The notes under the pieces: generated by a model
Databases searched by the model: none
What the model was told of the DNA's origin: nothing
Seen by the model: only the letters and a program-made list of their open reading frames with translations
Shown: positions 1 through 7,965 of the stretch, piece after piece
Numbering within the stretch: position 1 is the stretch's first letter
Layout: each line of letters starts with the position of its first letter
Source: Sulfopaludibacter sp963815475
Lineage (GTDB): Bacteria > Acidobacteriota > Terriglobia > Bryobacterales > Bryobacteraceae
Assembly (NCBI GenBank): GCA_963815475.1
Contig: CAWFHD010000003.1
Span: 1,488,001 to 1,552,000 of the forward strand
Length of the DNA stretch: 64,000 bases
Direction: 5' to 3'
Position numbers and translations under genes: made by a program

Positions 1-2
1 TT

Positions 3-491
3 TCGGATTGCCAGGTTACCGGGGACGTTAAGTGCTCGTTGATTACTTATGCTTTGGGGTCGTGCATCGCGGTGGCGATTCACGATCCGCAAACACAGGT
101 GGGCGGGTTGTTGCATTTCATGCTGCCCGAATCGTCAATTGCCCGCGAGAAGGCGGCGGAGAACCCATACATGTTCGCCGATTCCGGCGTGCCTCTGTTG
201 TTCCGCAGGGCTTACAGCGCCGGCGCCGAAAAGCGCCGCCTGGTGGTCCGCGTGGCGGGCGGAGCGCAGGTAATGGATGACAAGGGCGTGTTTAACATCG
301 GCAAGCGAAACTATCTGGCCGTGCGCAAACTTTTATGGCAGGCGGGATTGATGATTCACTCCGAAGCCGTGGGCGGCAGCGAATCGCGCACCATGCGGCT
401 GGACGTGGATTCCGGCCAGGCCTTCCTGCGCACCGCGGGCGGAAAAGAAGTGCCTATGGAGAAAGGAACACCATGCCATTCTCAGTGCTGA
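3..491 (+). CDS. cheD: Chemoreceptor glutamine deamidase CheD (5' partial)
   Basis: The frame is open from base 3, so the first residues lie outside the window. The visible part begins 'SDCQVTGDVKCS' and runs into 'ALGSC', whose Cys is the CheD catalytic residue. The partner His follows in 'LLHFMLP', and the family Gly/Asn-rich core ('FNIGKRN') is present. CheD deamidates selected glutamines of methyl-accepting chemoreceptors and also interacts with CheC/CheX-type phosphatases, which fits the cheX-like gene two positions downstream. Its stop overlaps the start of cheY, so the block looks like one operon with coupled translation. The family assignment is firm; the true start cannot be seen. 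Confidence 0.9.
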   Translation, partial: SDCQVTGDVKCSLITYALGSCIAVAIHDPQTQVGGLLHFMLPESSIAREKAAENPYMFADSGVPLLFRRAYSAGAEKRRLVVRVAGGAQVMDDKGVFNIGKRNYLAVRKLLWQAGLMIHSEAVGGSESRTMRLDVDSGQAFLRTAGGKEVPMEKGTPCHSQC

Positions 492-853
492 TTGTAGATG
501 ACTGCGCCATGATGCGGACGGTGATTCGCCGCATTCTGGGAATGTCGGGATTCGAAATGGCGGAGTGCTACATGGCGGGCGACGGCGACGAAGCTCTCGC
601 CATGATGCGGCGTCATCGCGTGGACCTGGTGTTGAGCGACGTAAACATGCCGCGCCTGGATGGCGAGGGACTGCTGCAGCAGTTAGCCGCCGACAGCGAA
701 TTGTGCGGGGTGCCGGTGGTGATGGTGACCAGCGACGCTACTCACAATCGCGCCAATCGGCTGCTGGGCATGGGCGCTCGCGGATATATCACCAAGCCGT
801 TCCAGCCGGAGAGACTGCGCGCGGAGCTGGAACGCATTCTGGAGGTGGCATGA
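473..853 (+). CDS. cheY: Chemotaxis response regulator CheY
   Basis: A 126-residue stand-alone receiver domain. The acidic pair D9/D10, the phospho-acceptor D56 ('LSDVNMP'), the conserved Thr in 'VMVTSDA' and the Lys in 'YITKPF' are all present. There is no output domain, as expected for CheY, which when phosphorylated binds the flagellar switch (FliM, encoded 1.5 kb downstream). The ATG at 473 follows 'GAGAAAGGA' and starts inside the end of cheD. The stop forms an ATGA overlap with the next gene. Other single-domain receivers look alike, but the position between cheD and cheX/cheB supports CheY. Confidence 0.92.
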   Translation: MPFSVLIVDDCAMMRTVIRRILGMSGFEMAECYMAGDGDEALAMMRRHRVDLVLSDVNMPRLDGEGLLQQLAADSELCGVPVVMVTSDATHNRANRLLGMGARGYITKPFQPERLRAELERILEVA

Positions 854-1287
854 CCGATACGGAACAGGTTCTGGATACGGTAGTGAACGAGGTTCTGGAG
901 ACGATGTTCTTCTCCGCCGTCTTTGGGCCGGGCACGGAAACGGAGGGCCCGCGGATGACGGCCTGTGTGTCGTTTTCCGGATCGCATTCGGGAGCGCTGG
1001 AAGTTTCGGCGCTGGAGGGCACGGTAACCGCGCTGGCGTGCAGCTTTTTGGGCGTGATGGAGGACGAACTACCCAAGGGCCAGGCGCCCGCCATGCTGGG
1101 TGAGATGGCGAACGTGCTCTGCGGCGCCTTACTCGGCCGCGTAGAGCCCGAAGGGCGTTTTCGAATTGCGCCCCCAGAAGTGGGGACGAGCCAGGAGCCG
1201 CTGCCCGGCGCGGAGCGCCAGGACGGGACGCGGCAGGTGTTCGAGTTGGCTGAAGGATGGCTGGCCGTGGGTTGGGGGATGGTTTGA
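850..1287 (+). CDS. cheX: CheX/CheC-family chemotaxis phosphatase
   Basis: A 145-residue protein starting in an ATGA overlap with cheY. It carries the CheC/CheX active-site pattern E-x-x-N ('GEMANVL') once, as in CheX, in the context of a CheX-like alpha/beta fold ('TACVSFSGSHSGALEVSA'). The family hydrolyses CheY-phosphate. Together with CheD and CheY this makes a phosphorylation/adaptation module without CheZ. The C-terminus overlaps the presumed start of cheB. The family is assigned from the motif and context; CheC with one degenerate site is the alternative. Confidence 0.8.
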   Translation: MTDTEQVLDTVVNEVLETMFFSAVFGPGTETEGPRMTACVSFSGSHSGALEVSALEGTVTALACSFLGVMEDELPKGQAPAMLGEMANVLCGALLGRVEPEGRFRIAPPEVGTSQEPLPGAERQDGTRQVFELAEGWLAVGWGMV

Positions 1288-2336
1288 CGCTCACTGCAAC
1301 AGCCCGCAAAACGCGTGTACTGATTGTTGACGATTCAGCTTTAGTGCGGCGCATTCTGTCCGAAGCGCTGGCGAACGAACCCGATCTGGAAGTGGTTGGC
1401 GCCGCGGCCGATCCTTACGCCGCACGCGACCTGATTCTGCAGTTGAAACCCGACGTCCTCACACTGGACATCGAGATGCCGCGCATGGACGGGCTCACCT
1501 TCCTGAAGAAGCTGATGCACTTTCATCCCTTGCCGGTGCTGGTGATCAGTTCCCTGGCGCAGGCCTCCTGCGCTGCCACGCTGCAGGCGCTGGAAGAGGG
1601 CGCGGTGGAAGCGTTGGCGAAGCCCGCGGGCCCCTATTCGGTGGGCGACTTGAAGAACACGCTGGCGGACAAGATTCGCGCGGCCGCTGCGTCGAAAGTA
1701 CGGGCCACCAAAACGCAACAGGCCCCGCCTCGCAAGGACACGCCGCCCAGCGTGGCGCCGCTTCGCCAATCGACGGTGGTGGCAATCGGCGCATCCACCG
1801 GCGGCACCGAGGCGATCCGCCAGGTGTTGGTGGATCTGCCCGCCAACTTTCCCGGCACGGTGGTGACGCAGCACATTCCGGCGATTTTCTCGAAGGCCTT
1901 CAGCGACCGCCTGAACCAGATCTGCCGCATGGAAGTGAAGGAAGCCGAAGACGGCGACGAGGTGCGGATGGGCCGCGTGCTGATTGCGCCCGGCGGATTG
2001 CACATGCTGCTGCGCCGCGCCGGCGCCGGCTATCGTGTAGCGGTGAAGGACGGGCCGCGCATTTGCTACCAACGGCCGTCGGTAGACGTGCTGTTTTCGA
2101 GCGTGGCGGAGCAGGCGGGCGCCAATTCCATAGGCGTGCTGCTCACGGGTATGGGATCGGATGGGGCGAGCGGCATGGTGCAGATCAGCAAGGTGGGTGG
2201 CTCCACCATCGCGCAGGACGAGGAGAGCTGTGTGGTTTTCGGCATGCCGCGCGAGGCGATCCGGCTGGGTGGCGCCGGCCAGGTGCTGCCTCTCGACAAG
2301 ATTTCGTCGGCGATCCTTCGTCAGTTGACGATCTGA
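1257..2336 (+). CDS. cheB: Protein-glutamate methylesterase CheB
   Basis: About 359 residues: an N-terminal receiver domain (residues ~20-135, phospho-acceptor in 'LTLDIEMPRMDG'), a short basic linker, then the methylesterase domain (~175-355). The catalytic triad is visible: Ser in 'IGASTGGTEA', His in 'VVTQHIP' and Asp in 'LLTGMGSDGA'. The enzyme removes methyl groups from chemoreceptors and can also deamidate them. ATG 1257 overlaps the previous gene by 31 bases. A TTG at 1284 forms a TTGA overlap and places the start nearer to 'TRVLIVDDS', so it is a realistic alternative. Confidence 0.93.
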   Translation: MAGRGLGDGLTLTATARKTRVLIVDDSALVRRILSEALANEPDLEVVGAAADPYAARDLILQLKPDVLTLDIEMPRMDGLTFLKKLMHFHPLPVLVISSLAQASCAATLQALEEGAVEALAKPAGPYSVGDLKNTLADKIRAAAASKVRATKTQQAPPRKDTPPSVAPLRQSTVVAIGASTGGTEAIRQVLVDLPANFPGTVVTQHIPAIFSKAFSDRLNQICRMEVKEAEDGDEVRMGRVLIAPGGLHMLLRRAGAGYRVAVKDGPRICYQRPSVDVLFSSVAEQAGANSIGVLLTGMGSDGASGMVQISKVGGSTIAQDEESCVVFGMPREAIRLGGAGQVLPLDKISSAILRQLTI

Positions 2337-2399
2337 TTCCGGCGCCCGGTGTGTTGATTTTTTGGCTCTCGGATTGCAATTGAATTCCCCGGAAATTCA

Positions 2400-3353
2400 G
2401 TGACCCGCCAACTTACTCAACAAGAAATTGACGCAGTATTTCAAAAGGTCAAAGGCACCACAAACGACCTTTCCAAGAAAGCTGTGGCCTTCGACTTCCG
2501 GCGTCCGGACCGCATCGCGAAGTCGCAGGTGCGCGCCATTCACCTGCTGCACGAAAACTTCGTGCGCAACCTGGCGTCGAGCCTCTCGGCCTATTTGCGC
2601 TCGTACCTTACAGTTAACTTAATTAGTGTGGAGCAGCTATCCTATGGAGAGTTTCTGGAAGGTCTGCCCTCACCCACCTGCCTGGTTTCGCTGAGCCTGC
2701 GTCCTTACGACGGCAACGCGATTATCGAAATGAATCCCTCGCTCATCTTCCCCATCATTGAAATTATTCTTGGCGGAAAAGGGCGGGGCGCGGCAAATAT
2801 CAAACGCGAAATTACAGAGATTGAGCAGCACCTTCTGGAGACGCTGTTCCGGATTGTGCTGAACGATCTGAAGGAGGCATGGAAGGGCGTTACGCTGATC
2901 GATTTCAAAATCGAAGCAGTGGCCACCGAGCCGCAGATCCTGCAAATTCTCGCGCCGAATGAAGCCGTAGTGGCGGTGGGCATTGAAATTCGTATCGGGG
3001 AAAACTCGGGAACGCTGAACCTGGCAATCCCTTCCATCAACATCAAGATGATTGGGCAGAAGTTCGATCAGCAGTGGAATCTGCGCAAGACCGATCCTAC
3101 CGAGGCGGAACAGCAGCGGGTGCTGAAGCTGATTCGCAATGCGGAGGCGGAGTTGAGTGCGCGGCTGCGCGGTCCGAAGCTGCTGATTCGCGATCTGCTG
3201 GAGATTGAGCCGGGAGACCTGCTGCGGCTGGATTACCGGGTGGATCAGTTGCTGGATTGCGACATCAATGGAAAAGCGAAGTTCCGCGGGCGGGTGGTGA
3301 ATTCCAATCGAAAGAAGGCATTTCTCGTTGAAACCATGCCCGAACAGCAGTAG
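2400..3353 (+). CDS. fliM: Flagellar motor switch protein FliM
   Basis: A 317-residue FliM of normal length, starting at GTG with a weak upstream GGAA. The N-terminus ('LTQQEIDAVFQ') matches the CheY-binding helix region. The middle domain follows ('LHENFVRNLASSLSAYLR', 'YGEFLEGLP', 'LIFPIIEIILGGKG') and the SpoA-type C-terminal domain closes the protein ('DLLEIEPGDLLRLDYRVD'). FliM forms the C-ring and receives CheY-P. No fliN follows; the next 349 bases contain no credible gene, so FliN must be encoded elsewhere. Confidence 0.96.
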   Translation: MTRQLTQQEIDAVFQKVKGTTNDLSKKAVAFDFRRPDRIAKSQVRAIHLLHENFVRNLASSLSAYLRSYLTVNLISVEQLSYGEFLEGLPSPTCLVSLSLRPYDGNAIIEMNPSLIFPIIEIILGGKGRGAANIKREITEIEQHLLETLFRIVLNDLKEAWKGVTLIDFKIEAVATEPQILQILAPNEAVVAVGIEIRIGENSGTLNLAIPSINIKMIGQKFDQQWNLRKTDPTEAEQQRVLKLIRNAEAELSARLRGPKLLIRDLLEIEPGDLLRLDYRVDQLLDCDINGKAKFRGRVVNSNRKKAFLVETMPEQQ

Positions 3354-3478
3354 CAAGTCGCTCGCTGACTCCTCAAGCACGACCGTCTGCGCCACGGTTT
3401 CGTGGGGGCATCTGCCGGCAGCGGACTTTAGAGGGAGTTGCAGAACTCGCAGAGAGCACGTAAAGTGTGAAGCTGTTC

Positions 3479-3522
3479 ATTCACCGCGGAGACGCGGAGA
3501 ACGCAGAGAAAGCGCGGAGAAC
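3479..3522 (+). repeat. Purine-rich 'GCGGAGACGCGGAGA' repeat
   Basis: The sequence 'TTCACCGCGGAGACGCGGAG' is followed by degenerate copies of the unit ('ACGCAGAGAA', 'GCGCGGAGAA'). The same family appears as a paired palindrome at 59631-59715 ('TTCACCGCCGAGGCGCGGAG') and as the stem at 17676-17708. These are dispersed intergenic elements of unknown origin. I see no transposase. Confidence 0.6.
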
Positions 3523-3629
3523 ACCAGGCCAAAAACGGCTACCGTGAATGGGGCGGCGGGCTCGTCTTCCGTCAGGTTCAGAGGGCGCGGAGAACAAAGC
3601 AGGATCGGGTGGTCGCAGGGCTTGAAACC

Positions 3630-3664
3630 GGTGGGCTCAAGCCCACCGCAGGCTGAAGCCCGCC
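3630..3664. repeat. Tandem hairpins
   Basis: An 8-bp perfect stem with a 2-base loop ('GGTGGGCTCAAGCCCACC', 3630-3647) is followed directly by a second smaller hairpin ('GGCTGAAGCC' core, 3648-3664). The REP-like architecture resembles the other double-hairpin repeat in the window but is a different sequence. There is no T-tract, so a terminator role is uncertain. Confidence 0.5.
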
Positions 3665-3702
3665 CCACGATGGGCTTCCAGTCAGTTAGAGGCAAAGGGC
3701 CG

Positions 3703-4014
3703 TTAGTTCAGGTAAGCAGCGGAGGCAGAAGCTGCGAGTGCCCTTCGGCCGGCGGACCCGGGACGGGCGAGGTTTTCGAGAAGCGGCACGAAGACAATGG
3801 CCTCCTGAACTTCGCCGGAAGCCAGAATGCGGCGAAATTCATGAGCAATCCCTGTCAGCAATTCCCAGCGTTCGGATTCGCAGGTATCCGCGAGATCGCT
3901 ATCGCCGCGGGCAGCCTTGGTCAGCTTGCGGTCCAGCAGATCGAGATTGTGACGACGCCACGCCCGCAGGATAGCGGCGGCGCAGCGAGTAGAAGTTTCG
4001 GAGTATTTGGCCAT
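3703..4014 (-). CDS. Hypothetical protein inside the flagellar block
   Basis: A 103-residue, mainly helical, charged protein with no recognised motif, encoded opposite to the surrounding flagellar genes and divergent from flbD (44 bases apart). The start at 4014 is favoured because 'GGGGAGAGGA' lies just upstream. An ATG 42 bases further upstream is possible. It has no signal peptide or membrane segment and ends in an alanine-rich tail. Size and location allow a flagellar chaperone or regulator, but nothing in the sequence shows it. It could be spurious, since GC-rich DNA gives long shadow frames; the good ribosome binding site argues for a real gene. Confidence 0.5.
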   Translation of the reverse strand: MAKYSETSTRCAAAILRAWRRHNLDLLDRKLTKAARGDSDLADTCESERWELLTGIAHEFRRILASGEVQEAIVFVPLLENLARPGSAGRRALAASASAAYLN

Positions 4015-4058
4015 TACAACGTCCTCTCCCCACTTATCGGCCAAACGGAGCAACACAT

Positions 4059-4277
4059 ATGATTCGCCTGACCCGACTCAATCATTCGGCCCTGGTAGTC
4101 AACTGCGATCTGATCGAGCACATCGAGGCCACCCCCGATACCGTGCTGTCGCTGACTACGGGCCAAAAAATTACCGTCCTGGAAACAACCGATGAGGTGA
4201 TCGATCGCATTGTTGATTTTCGGCGACTGACCCAGGGACCGGCTATTTCCCTGCTGCCGAAGCGGCAGGGGAATTGA
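4059..4277 (+). CDS. flbD: Flagellar protein FlbD family
   Basis: A 72-residue protein beginning 'MIRLTRLNHSALVVNCDLIE' with the family's 'ETPDT-x-L-x-TG-x-K' pattern (here 'ATPDTVLSLTTGQKITV'). This small family sits beside motA in many flagellated bacteria and is distinct from the Caulobacter transcription factor of the same name. Its biochemical role is not established. ATG follows 'ACGGAG'. It ends 7 bases before motA, so it is presumably co-transcribed with motAB, fliW and csrA. Confidence 0.88.
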   Translation: MIRLTRLNHSALVVNCDLIEHIEATPDTVLSLTTGQKITVLETTDEVIDRIVDFRRLTQGPAISLLPKRQGN

Positions 4278-4284
4278 GTAGCAC

Positions 4285-5121
4285 ATGAGAACCTCCAAAG
4301 CCAAAAGGCTCGATTACGCGACGCTGGCCGGATTGGCGGTTGCCGTCGCGGGTATTGTTGGGGGCCTGTTGCTTGAAAAAGGCCGAATCTACGATCTCAC
4401 TCAATCTACAGCGGCGCTCATCGTTTTCGGTGGCACCATTGGCGCCCTTTTAATCAGCACGCCATCGGCCAATCTGTTACGAGCTGTAAAGCGCAGTCGC
4501 CTGGTGCTTTTTCGCGGCACGGATGACCTGCAGGAAACCCTGGAGCGCATCCTGAGTTTTTCCAACATCGCGCGTCGCACGGGTATCGGTTCACTGGAGA
4601 GCCACGCCGACAAACTGGAGGATCTCTTCTTCCGCAAGGGCATGTTACTGGCGGTGGACGGAGCCGACTCCGGCGAGATCCGGCACATTCTGGAGCTCGA
4701 AATGCGCATTGAAGACGACCGAGCCGAAGCCGATGCCGGCGTCTTCGAAACTGCCGCCGGATACGCGCCGACCATCGGGATCATCGGGGCGGTTCTCGGC
4801 CTGATTCAGGTTATGAAGCGGCTGGACCACATTAACGATGTAGGTAAGGGAATAGCCGTAGCGTTCGTGGCAACGGTTTACGGAGTGGGATTCGCGAACC
4901 TGGTATTGCTGCCCGTGGCAGCCAAAATCCGGCAGCGCGCACGTCAGGAATCGGACAAACGCGAACTGGCGCTGGAGGGAATTCTGGCGATTGCGGCGGG
5001 TCTCAATCCGTATCTGATTCGGTCCCGATTGGAGAGCTATCTGGAAGACAGGCGGTCACTGCCGGCTACACCCAAACCAACTCCCGTAGTCCGCGCCAGC
5101 GCAGTGCGGAGCGGCTCGTGA
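4285..5121 (+). CDS. motA: Flagellar motor stator protein MotA
   Basis: A 278-residue inner-membrane protein. Two N-terminal membrane segments ('YATLAGLAVAVAGIVGGLLLE' region and 'AALIVFGGTIGALLI') are followed by a cytoplasmic loop and two C-terminal segments. These contain the channel prolines in 'ETAAGYAPTIGIIGAVLGLI' and 'GVGFANLVLLPVAAKI'. It forms the ion-conducting stator with MotB. Its stop overlaps the motB GTG start. The coupling ion (H+ or Na+) cannot be decided by eye. Confidence 0.94.
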   Translation: MRTSKAKRLDYATLAGLAVAVAGIVGGLLLEKGRIYDLTQSTAALIVFGGTIGALLISTPSANLLRAVKRSRLVLFRGTDDLQETLERILSFSNIARRTGIGSLESHADKLEDLFFRKGMLLAVDGADSGEIRHILELEMRIEDDRAEADAGVFETAAGYAPTIGIIGAVLGLIQVMKRLDHINDVGKGIAVAFVATVYGVGFANLVLLPVAAKIRQRARQESDKRELALEGILAIAAGLNPYLIRSRLESYLEDRRSLPATPKPTPVVRASAVRSGS

Positions 5122-5756
5122 CACGCCGCCGCACAGCGTCGAAGCCCAACCACGAGCGATGGATGATCTCGTATGCGGACTTCATCACGCTGCTGTTTGC
5201 CCTCTTCGTGGTGATGTTCGCGATTGCGCAAAGCGATCACGCCAAGGCCAAGGATTTGGCCGATTCGGTGTCGCGCGCCTTGATGGGCGGGGAACCCCCG
5301 CCGCAAGGAAATCTGCCGCGCGCGTATCAGCAATTGAATCGGGAACTGGCCGATGAACTTGCCGCGGGAAAGGTGACAGTTACCATGGACGCGCGGGGCC
5401 TGGTGATCACGCTGCGCGATAAGGCTTTCTTCAACTCCGGCGGGGATGAGATCATCGCCAGCGCTTTCGGCAGCATGTCGAAGATAGCCGAAGTTATTAA
5501 GAAACTTCCTAACCCGGTCCGCCTGGAAGGCCATACGGACTCCGTCCCCATCCACAACGGGCGCTTTGCCAGCAACTGGGATCTCTCGGCGGCTCGCAGT
5601 ATCGCGGTGCTGAAGTGGTTCGAATCGCGGTACGGAATTCCGGGCGAGCGCTTCGCGGTTGCGGGTTATGCCGACAATCAGCCGGTGGCCGAGAACGACT
5701 CCGAAGAAGGGCGCGCGAAGAACCGCCGCGTGAGTATTGTGCTGCTGAATCAGTGA
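5118..5756 (+). CDS. motB: Flagellar motor stator protein MotB
   Basis: A 212-residue protein starting at GTG in overlap with the motA stop. The plug/membrane helix contains the ion-binding aspartate D21 ('ISYADFITLLFALFVVMFA'). The C-terminal OmpA-like peptidoglycan-binding domain has 'LEGHTDSVPI' and 'NRRVSIVLLN'. The linker between the helix and the OmpA domain is short compared with long MotB proteins, but the core elements are complete. It anchors the MotA stator to the cell wall. Confidence 0.94.
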   Translation: MTRRRTASKPNHERWMISYADFITLLFALFVVMFAIAQSDHAKAKDLADSVSRALMGGEPPPQGNLPRAYQQLNRELADELAAGKVTVTMDARGLVITLRDKAFFNSGGDEIIASAFGSMSKIAEVIKKLPNPVRLEGHTDSVPIHNGRFASNWDLSAARSIAVLKWFESRYGIPGERFAVAGYADNQPVAENDSEEGRAKNRRVSIVLLNQ

Positions 5757-5837
5757 CGAGAATTCGTCGTCGACGGAATTATGACGGCGTGTTTTCCGCC
5801 GTTGCAGAGGCCCCCTACGTGCAGAGGTGTTCTATCT

Positions 5838-6302
5838 ATGCCCAATTGCCTGACCAAGTATCACGGAGAAGTTGAGTATTCGGAAGCATCGGTTTTCGAA
5901 TTTCCGCGCGGCCTTTTCGGCTTCGAGCACGAGACGCACTTCCTGCCCATCGAAATTCCGGCGGCCCGACCGATTGTGTTCCTCCAGAGCTTGTCCACGC
6001 CGGGCCTGTGCTTTGTGGCGCTGCCGGTATTCGTAGTGGATCGCCAATATCGCTTGTCGCTGACAGCGGAAGATCTCTCGGAACTCGGTCTGCCCACCAG
6101 CCGTCCCATTGAAATCGGGGGGGACGTGCTGTGCCTGGCGTTGATCACGATTCAACCGGGCCGCCCCACCACCGCTAATTTAATGGCTCCGCTGGTGGTG
6201 AATCTTGCCAGCCGCCAAGCCATGCAGGCACTCTCGGCGGAAGACGAATACTCGCACCAGCACATATTTTTGCAGCCAGTAGAGGAAACCGTATGCTCGT
6301 AA
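5838..6302 (+). CDS. fliW: Flagellar assembly factor FliW
   Basis: A 154-residue protein with the FliW pattern 'FEFPRGLFGFEHETHF' near the N-terminus and 'PTTANLMAPLVVN' near the C-terminus. FliW binds flagellin and antagonises CsrA, linking flagellin supply to translation. The ATG at 5838 (after 'AGAGGTG') is preferred over the ATG at 5781 because family members begin just before 'YHGEVEY'-type sequence. The gene overlaps csrA by 10 bases, the usual fliW-csrA pairing. Confidence 0.93.
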   Translation: MPNCLTKYHGEVEYSEASVFEFPRGLFGFEHETHFLPIEIPAARPIVFLQSLSTPGLCFVALPVFVVDRQYRLSLTAEDLSELGLPTSRPIEIGGDVLCLALITIQPGRPTTANLMAPLVVNLASRQAMQALSAEDEYSHQHIFLQPVEETVCS

Positions 6303-6568
6303 TGCGGCGGCGGGAAGGCGAAGCCATCCGAATTGGCGAGGATGTGGAGATCCGCATTCTCTCGGTAAAGGGCAACAAAGTAAAGATCGGGATCAGCGCG
6401 CCGCGTTCGGTGGCGGTTTCTGCCTACGAAATCGAACTGGTGCGCAGCCAGAACATGGCAGCCGCACAGGCGCTACAGGGTGCTCCGGATATTGTCGCGC
6501 ACCTGCTTCAGGCATGTACCCCTAAAGAAATTCCGGAAAAAATGGCGTTAGTGTCCGATCTGAAATAA
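6293..6568 (+). CDS. csrA: CsrA-family post-transcriptional regulator, unusual RNA-binding residues
   Basis: A 91-residue CsrA (the family is usually ~60-75). The fold signatures are clear: 'RRREGEAIRIG', 'SVKGNKVKIGISAP'. Aligned without gaps to E. coli CsrA from residue 1 to 49, positions 43-45 (His-Arg-Glu in E. coli) read Ser-Ala-Tyr. The RNA-contacting Arg44 is therefore missing, and Leu4 is Met. The C-terminus carries an extension of about 30 residues. It overlaps fliW, with which it should form the FliW-CsrA switch controlling flagellin translation. How well this protein binds classical GGA sites is doubtful from sequence. Confidence 0.9.
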   Translation: MLVMRRREGEAIRIGEDVEIRILSVKGNKVKIGISAPRSVAVSAYEIELVRSQNMAAAQALQGAPDIVAHLLQACTPKEIPEKMALVSDLK

Positions 6569-6584
6569 GAGCGAGAAAGGCGTT

Positions 6585-7961
6585 ATGGCAAGCAGCCTGA
6601 TTTCACCGCTGACATTTACGGGCGTTAGTCAGTATTCGTCCGATTTCCAGGCGATTCTCACGCGGGCGGTGCAGCTCGCATCGCTGCCTGCACAGCAACT
6701 GCAGAATCGGCAGGCCGATCTGCAGCAGGAGCAGACCGATATCAGCAGTCTGGGTTCTTCCGTTACGAGCTTGACCAGCAGCCTGCAGGCCCTGGCGAAA
6801 TTGGGGACCAGCAAAGCGCTGACGGCAAGCAGCACGGACAGTTCGGTGGTCACCGCGACCGCGACGGGCGCGACCGCGGCTGCCAACTACACCATCACCA
6901 ACGTCACTTCAGTGGCGCACGCTGCGTCGGAGAGTTCCCTCAAGTCGTACGCCAACACAGACCCCGTGTCGACCACCGGGAACCTGCAGCTTACGATCGG
7001 CTCCAAGCAATACCAGATCAGCCTCGGCTCGGGCAAAAACAACCTGAACGGACTGCAGAGCGCCATCAATAACCTTAATGCGGGAGTGACGGCGACCGTG
7101 CTGACCACCGCGAACGGCGCGTACCTATCGGTGTCGGCGAATTCGCCGGGGGCCACTACTCTCCAGTTGGCGGACGATCCAACCGGGGCAAACACGCAGC
7201 TTCTGACCAATACCAACCAGGGCGCCGATTCGGTTTTCGAGCTCAACGGCCTGCAAGTGAGCGAACCGGCCACCAACATCAACAATTTGATTCCGGGGAT
7301 TACCCTCAGCATCAACGGCACCACAGCGCCCTCACAGACGGTCAGCGTTTCGCTGTCTCCCGACCCCAACCAGTTGAGCAACGCGCTGCAGAACATGGTC
7401 AGCGCCTACAATTCCCTGGCATCATCGGTGGCCACCCAAAGCGGCACCGGCGGAGGCTCACTGATCGGGAATCCGATCATTACCGGTCTTCGCCAATCGA
7501 TGCTGAACCTGGTGAGCTATAGCGGCGGAAGCGGCAGCATCCACAGTCTGGCCGACCTGGGGATCAGCCTGAGCACCACGGGGCAGATGTCGTTCGACCC
7601 CACGCAGCTCAATTCGCTGAGCGACTCGCAGTTGAACGATGCGTTTAGTTTTTTGGGCTCGGCGACTACGGGTTTCGGCGGCACGATGGCGGCACAGTTC
7701 ACGCAGATCAGCGATCCGGTGAGCGGCACCATCGCCGTGCAGGAAGCTCAGTTCGTCAAACAGAACTCCAGCCTCAGCGACCAGATCGCGGCCGATAACG
7801 ATCGCGTCAATATTATGCAGACGGCGCTGCAATCGCAACTGGAAGCGGCGGACGCGGCGGCAGCGGCTCTGCAATCGCAGCAGGCTCTGCTGACCTCGAA
7901 CATCAACGCTCTCAACTACACCACCTACGGACAATCGACCCTGACGAACCAGGGACTATAA
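6585..7961 (+). CDS. fliD: Flagellar filament capping protein FliD
   Basis: 458 residues, Ser/Thr/Ala/Asn-rich as usual for extracellular flagellar proteins. The N-terminal FliD_N region begins 'LTFTGVSQYSSDFQAILTRAV' and contains a coiled-coil segment ('QLQNRQADLQQEQTDISSL'). The C-terminal FliD_C region includes 'SLADLGISLSTTGQMSFDP' and a terminal coiled coil. FliD caps the filament and folds flagellin at the tip. The start follows 'GAGAAAGG'. Two short genes follow at once, where fliS/fliT chaperones usually sit. Confidence 0.93.
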   Translation: MASSLISPLTFTGVSQYSSDFQAILTRAVQLASLPAQQLQNRQADLQQEQTDISSLGSSVTSLTSSLQALAKLGTSKALTASSTDSSVVTATATGATAAANYTITNVTSVAHAASESSLKSYANTDPVSTTGNLQLTIGSKQYQISLGSGKNNLNGLQSAINNLNAGVTATVLTTANGAYLSVSANSPGATTLQLADDPTGANTQLLTNTNQGADSVFELNGLQVSEPATNINNLIPGITLSINGTTAPSQTVSVSLSPDPNQLSNALQNMVSAYNSLASSVATQSGTGGGSLIGNPIITGLRQSMLNLVSYSGGSGSIHSLADLGISLSTTGQMSFDPTQLNSLSDSQLNDAFSFLGSATTGFGGTMAAQFTQISDPVSGTIAVQEAQFVKQNSSLSDQIAADNDRVNIMQTALQSQLEAADAAAAALQSQQALLTSNINALNYTTYGQSTLTNQGL

Positions 7962-7965
7962 ACCC

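Larger units (their letters stand above)
3354..3702. other. Gene-free stretch with small palindromic repeats
   Basis: No credible coding frame occurs between fliM and the minus-strand gene at 3703. The stretch holds a purine-rich repeat at 3479-3522 ('ACCGCGGAGACGCGGAGA' and degenerate copies) and a tandem pair of hairpins at 3630-3664. It looks like a landing site for dispersed intergenic repeats, which may also terminate transcription from fliM. Confidence 0.7.

Noticed and set aside
3479..3522. Possible short CRISPR-like tandem repeat
   Set aside because: Units are degenerate, spacers are absent and no cas genes are near; it is a dispersed purine-rich repeat.
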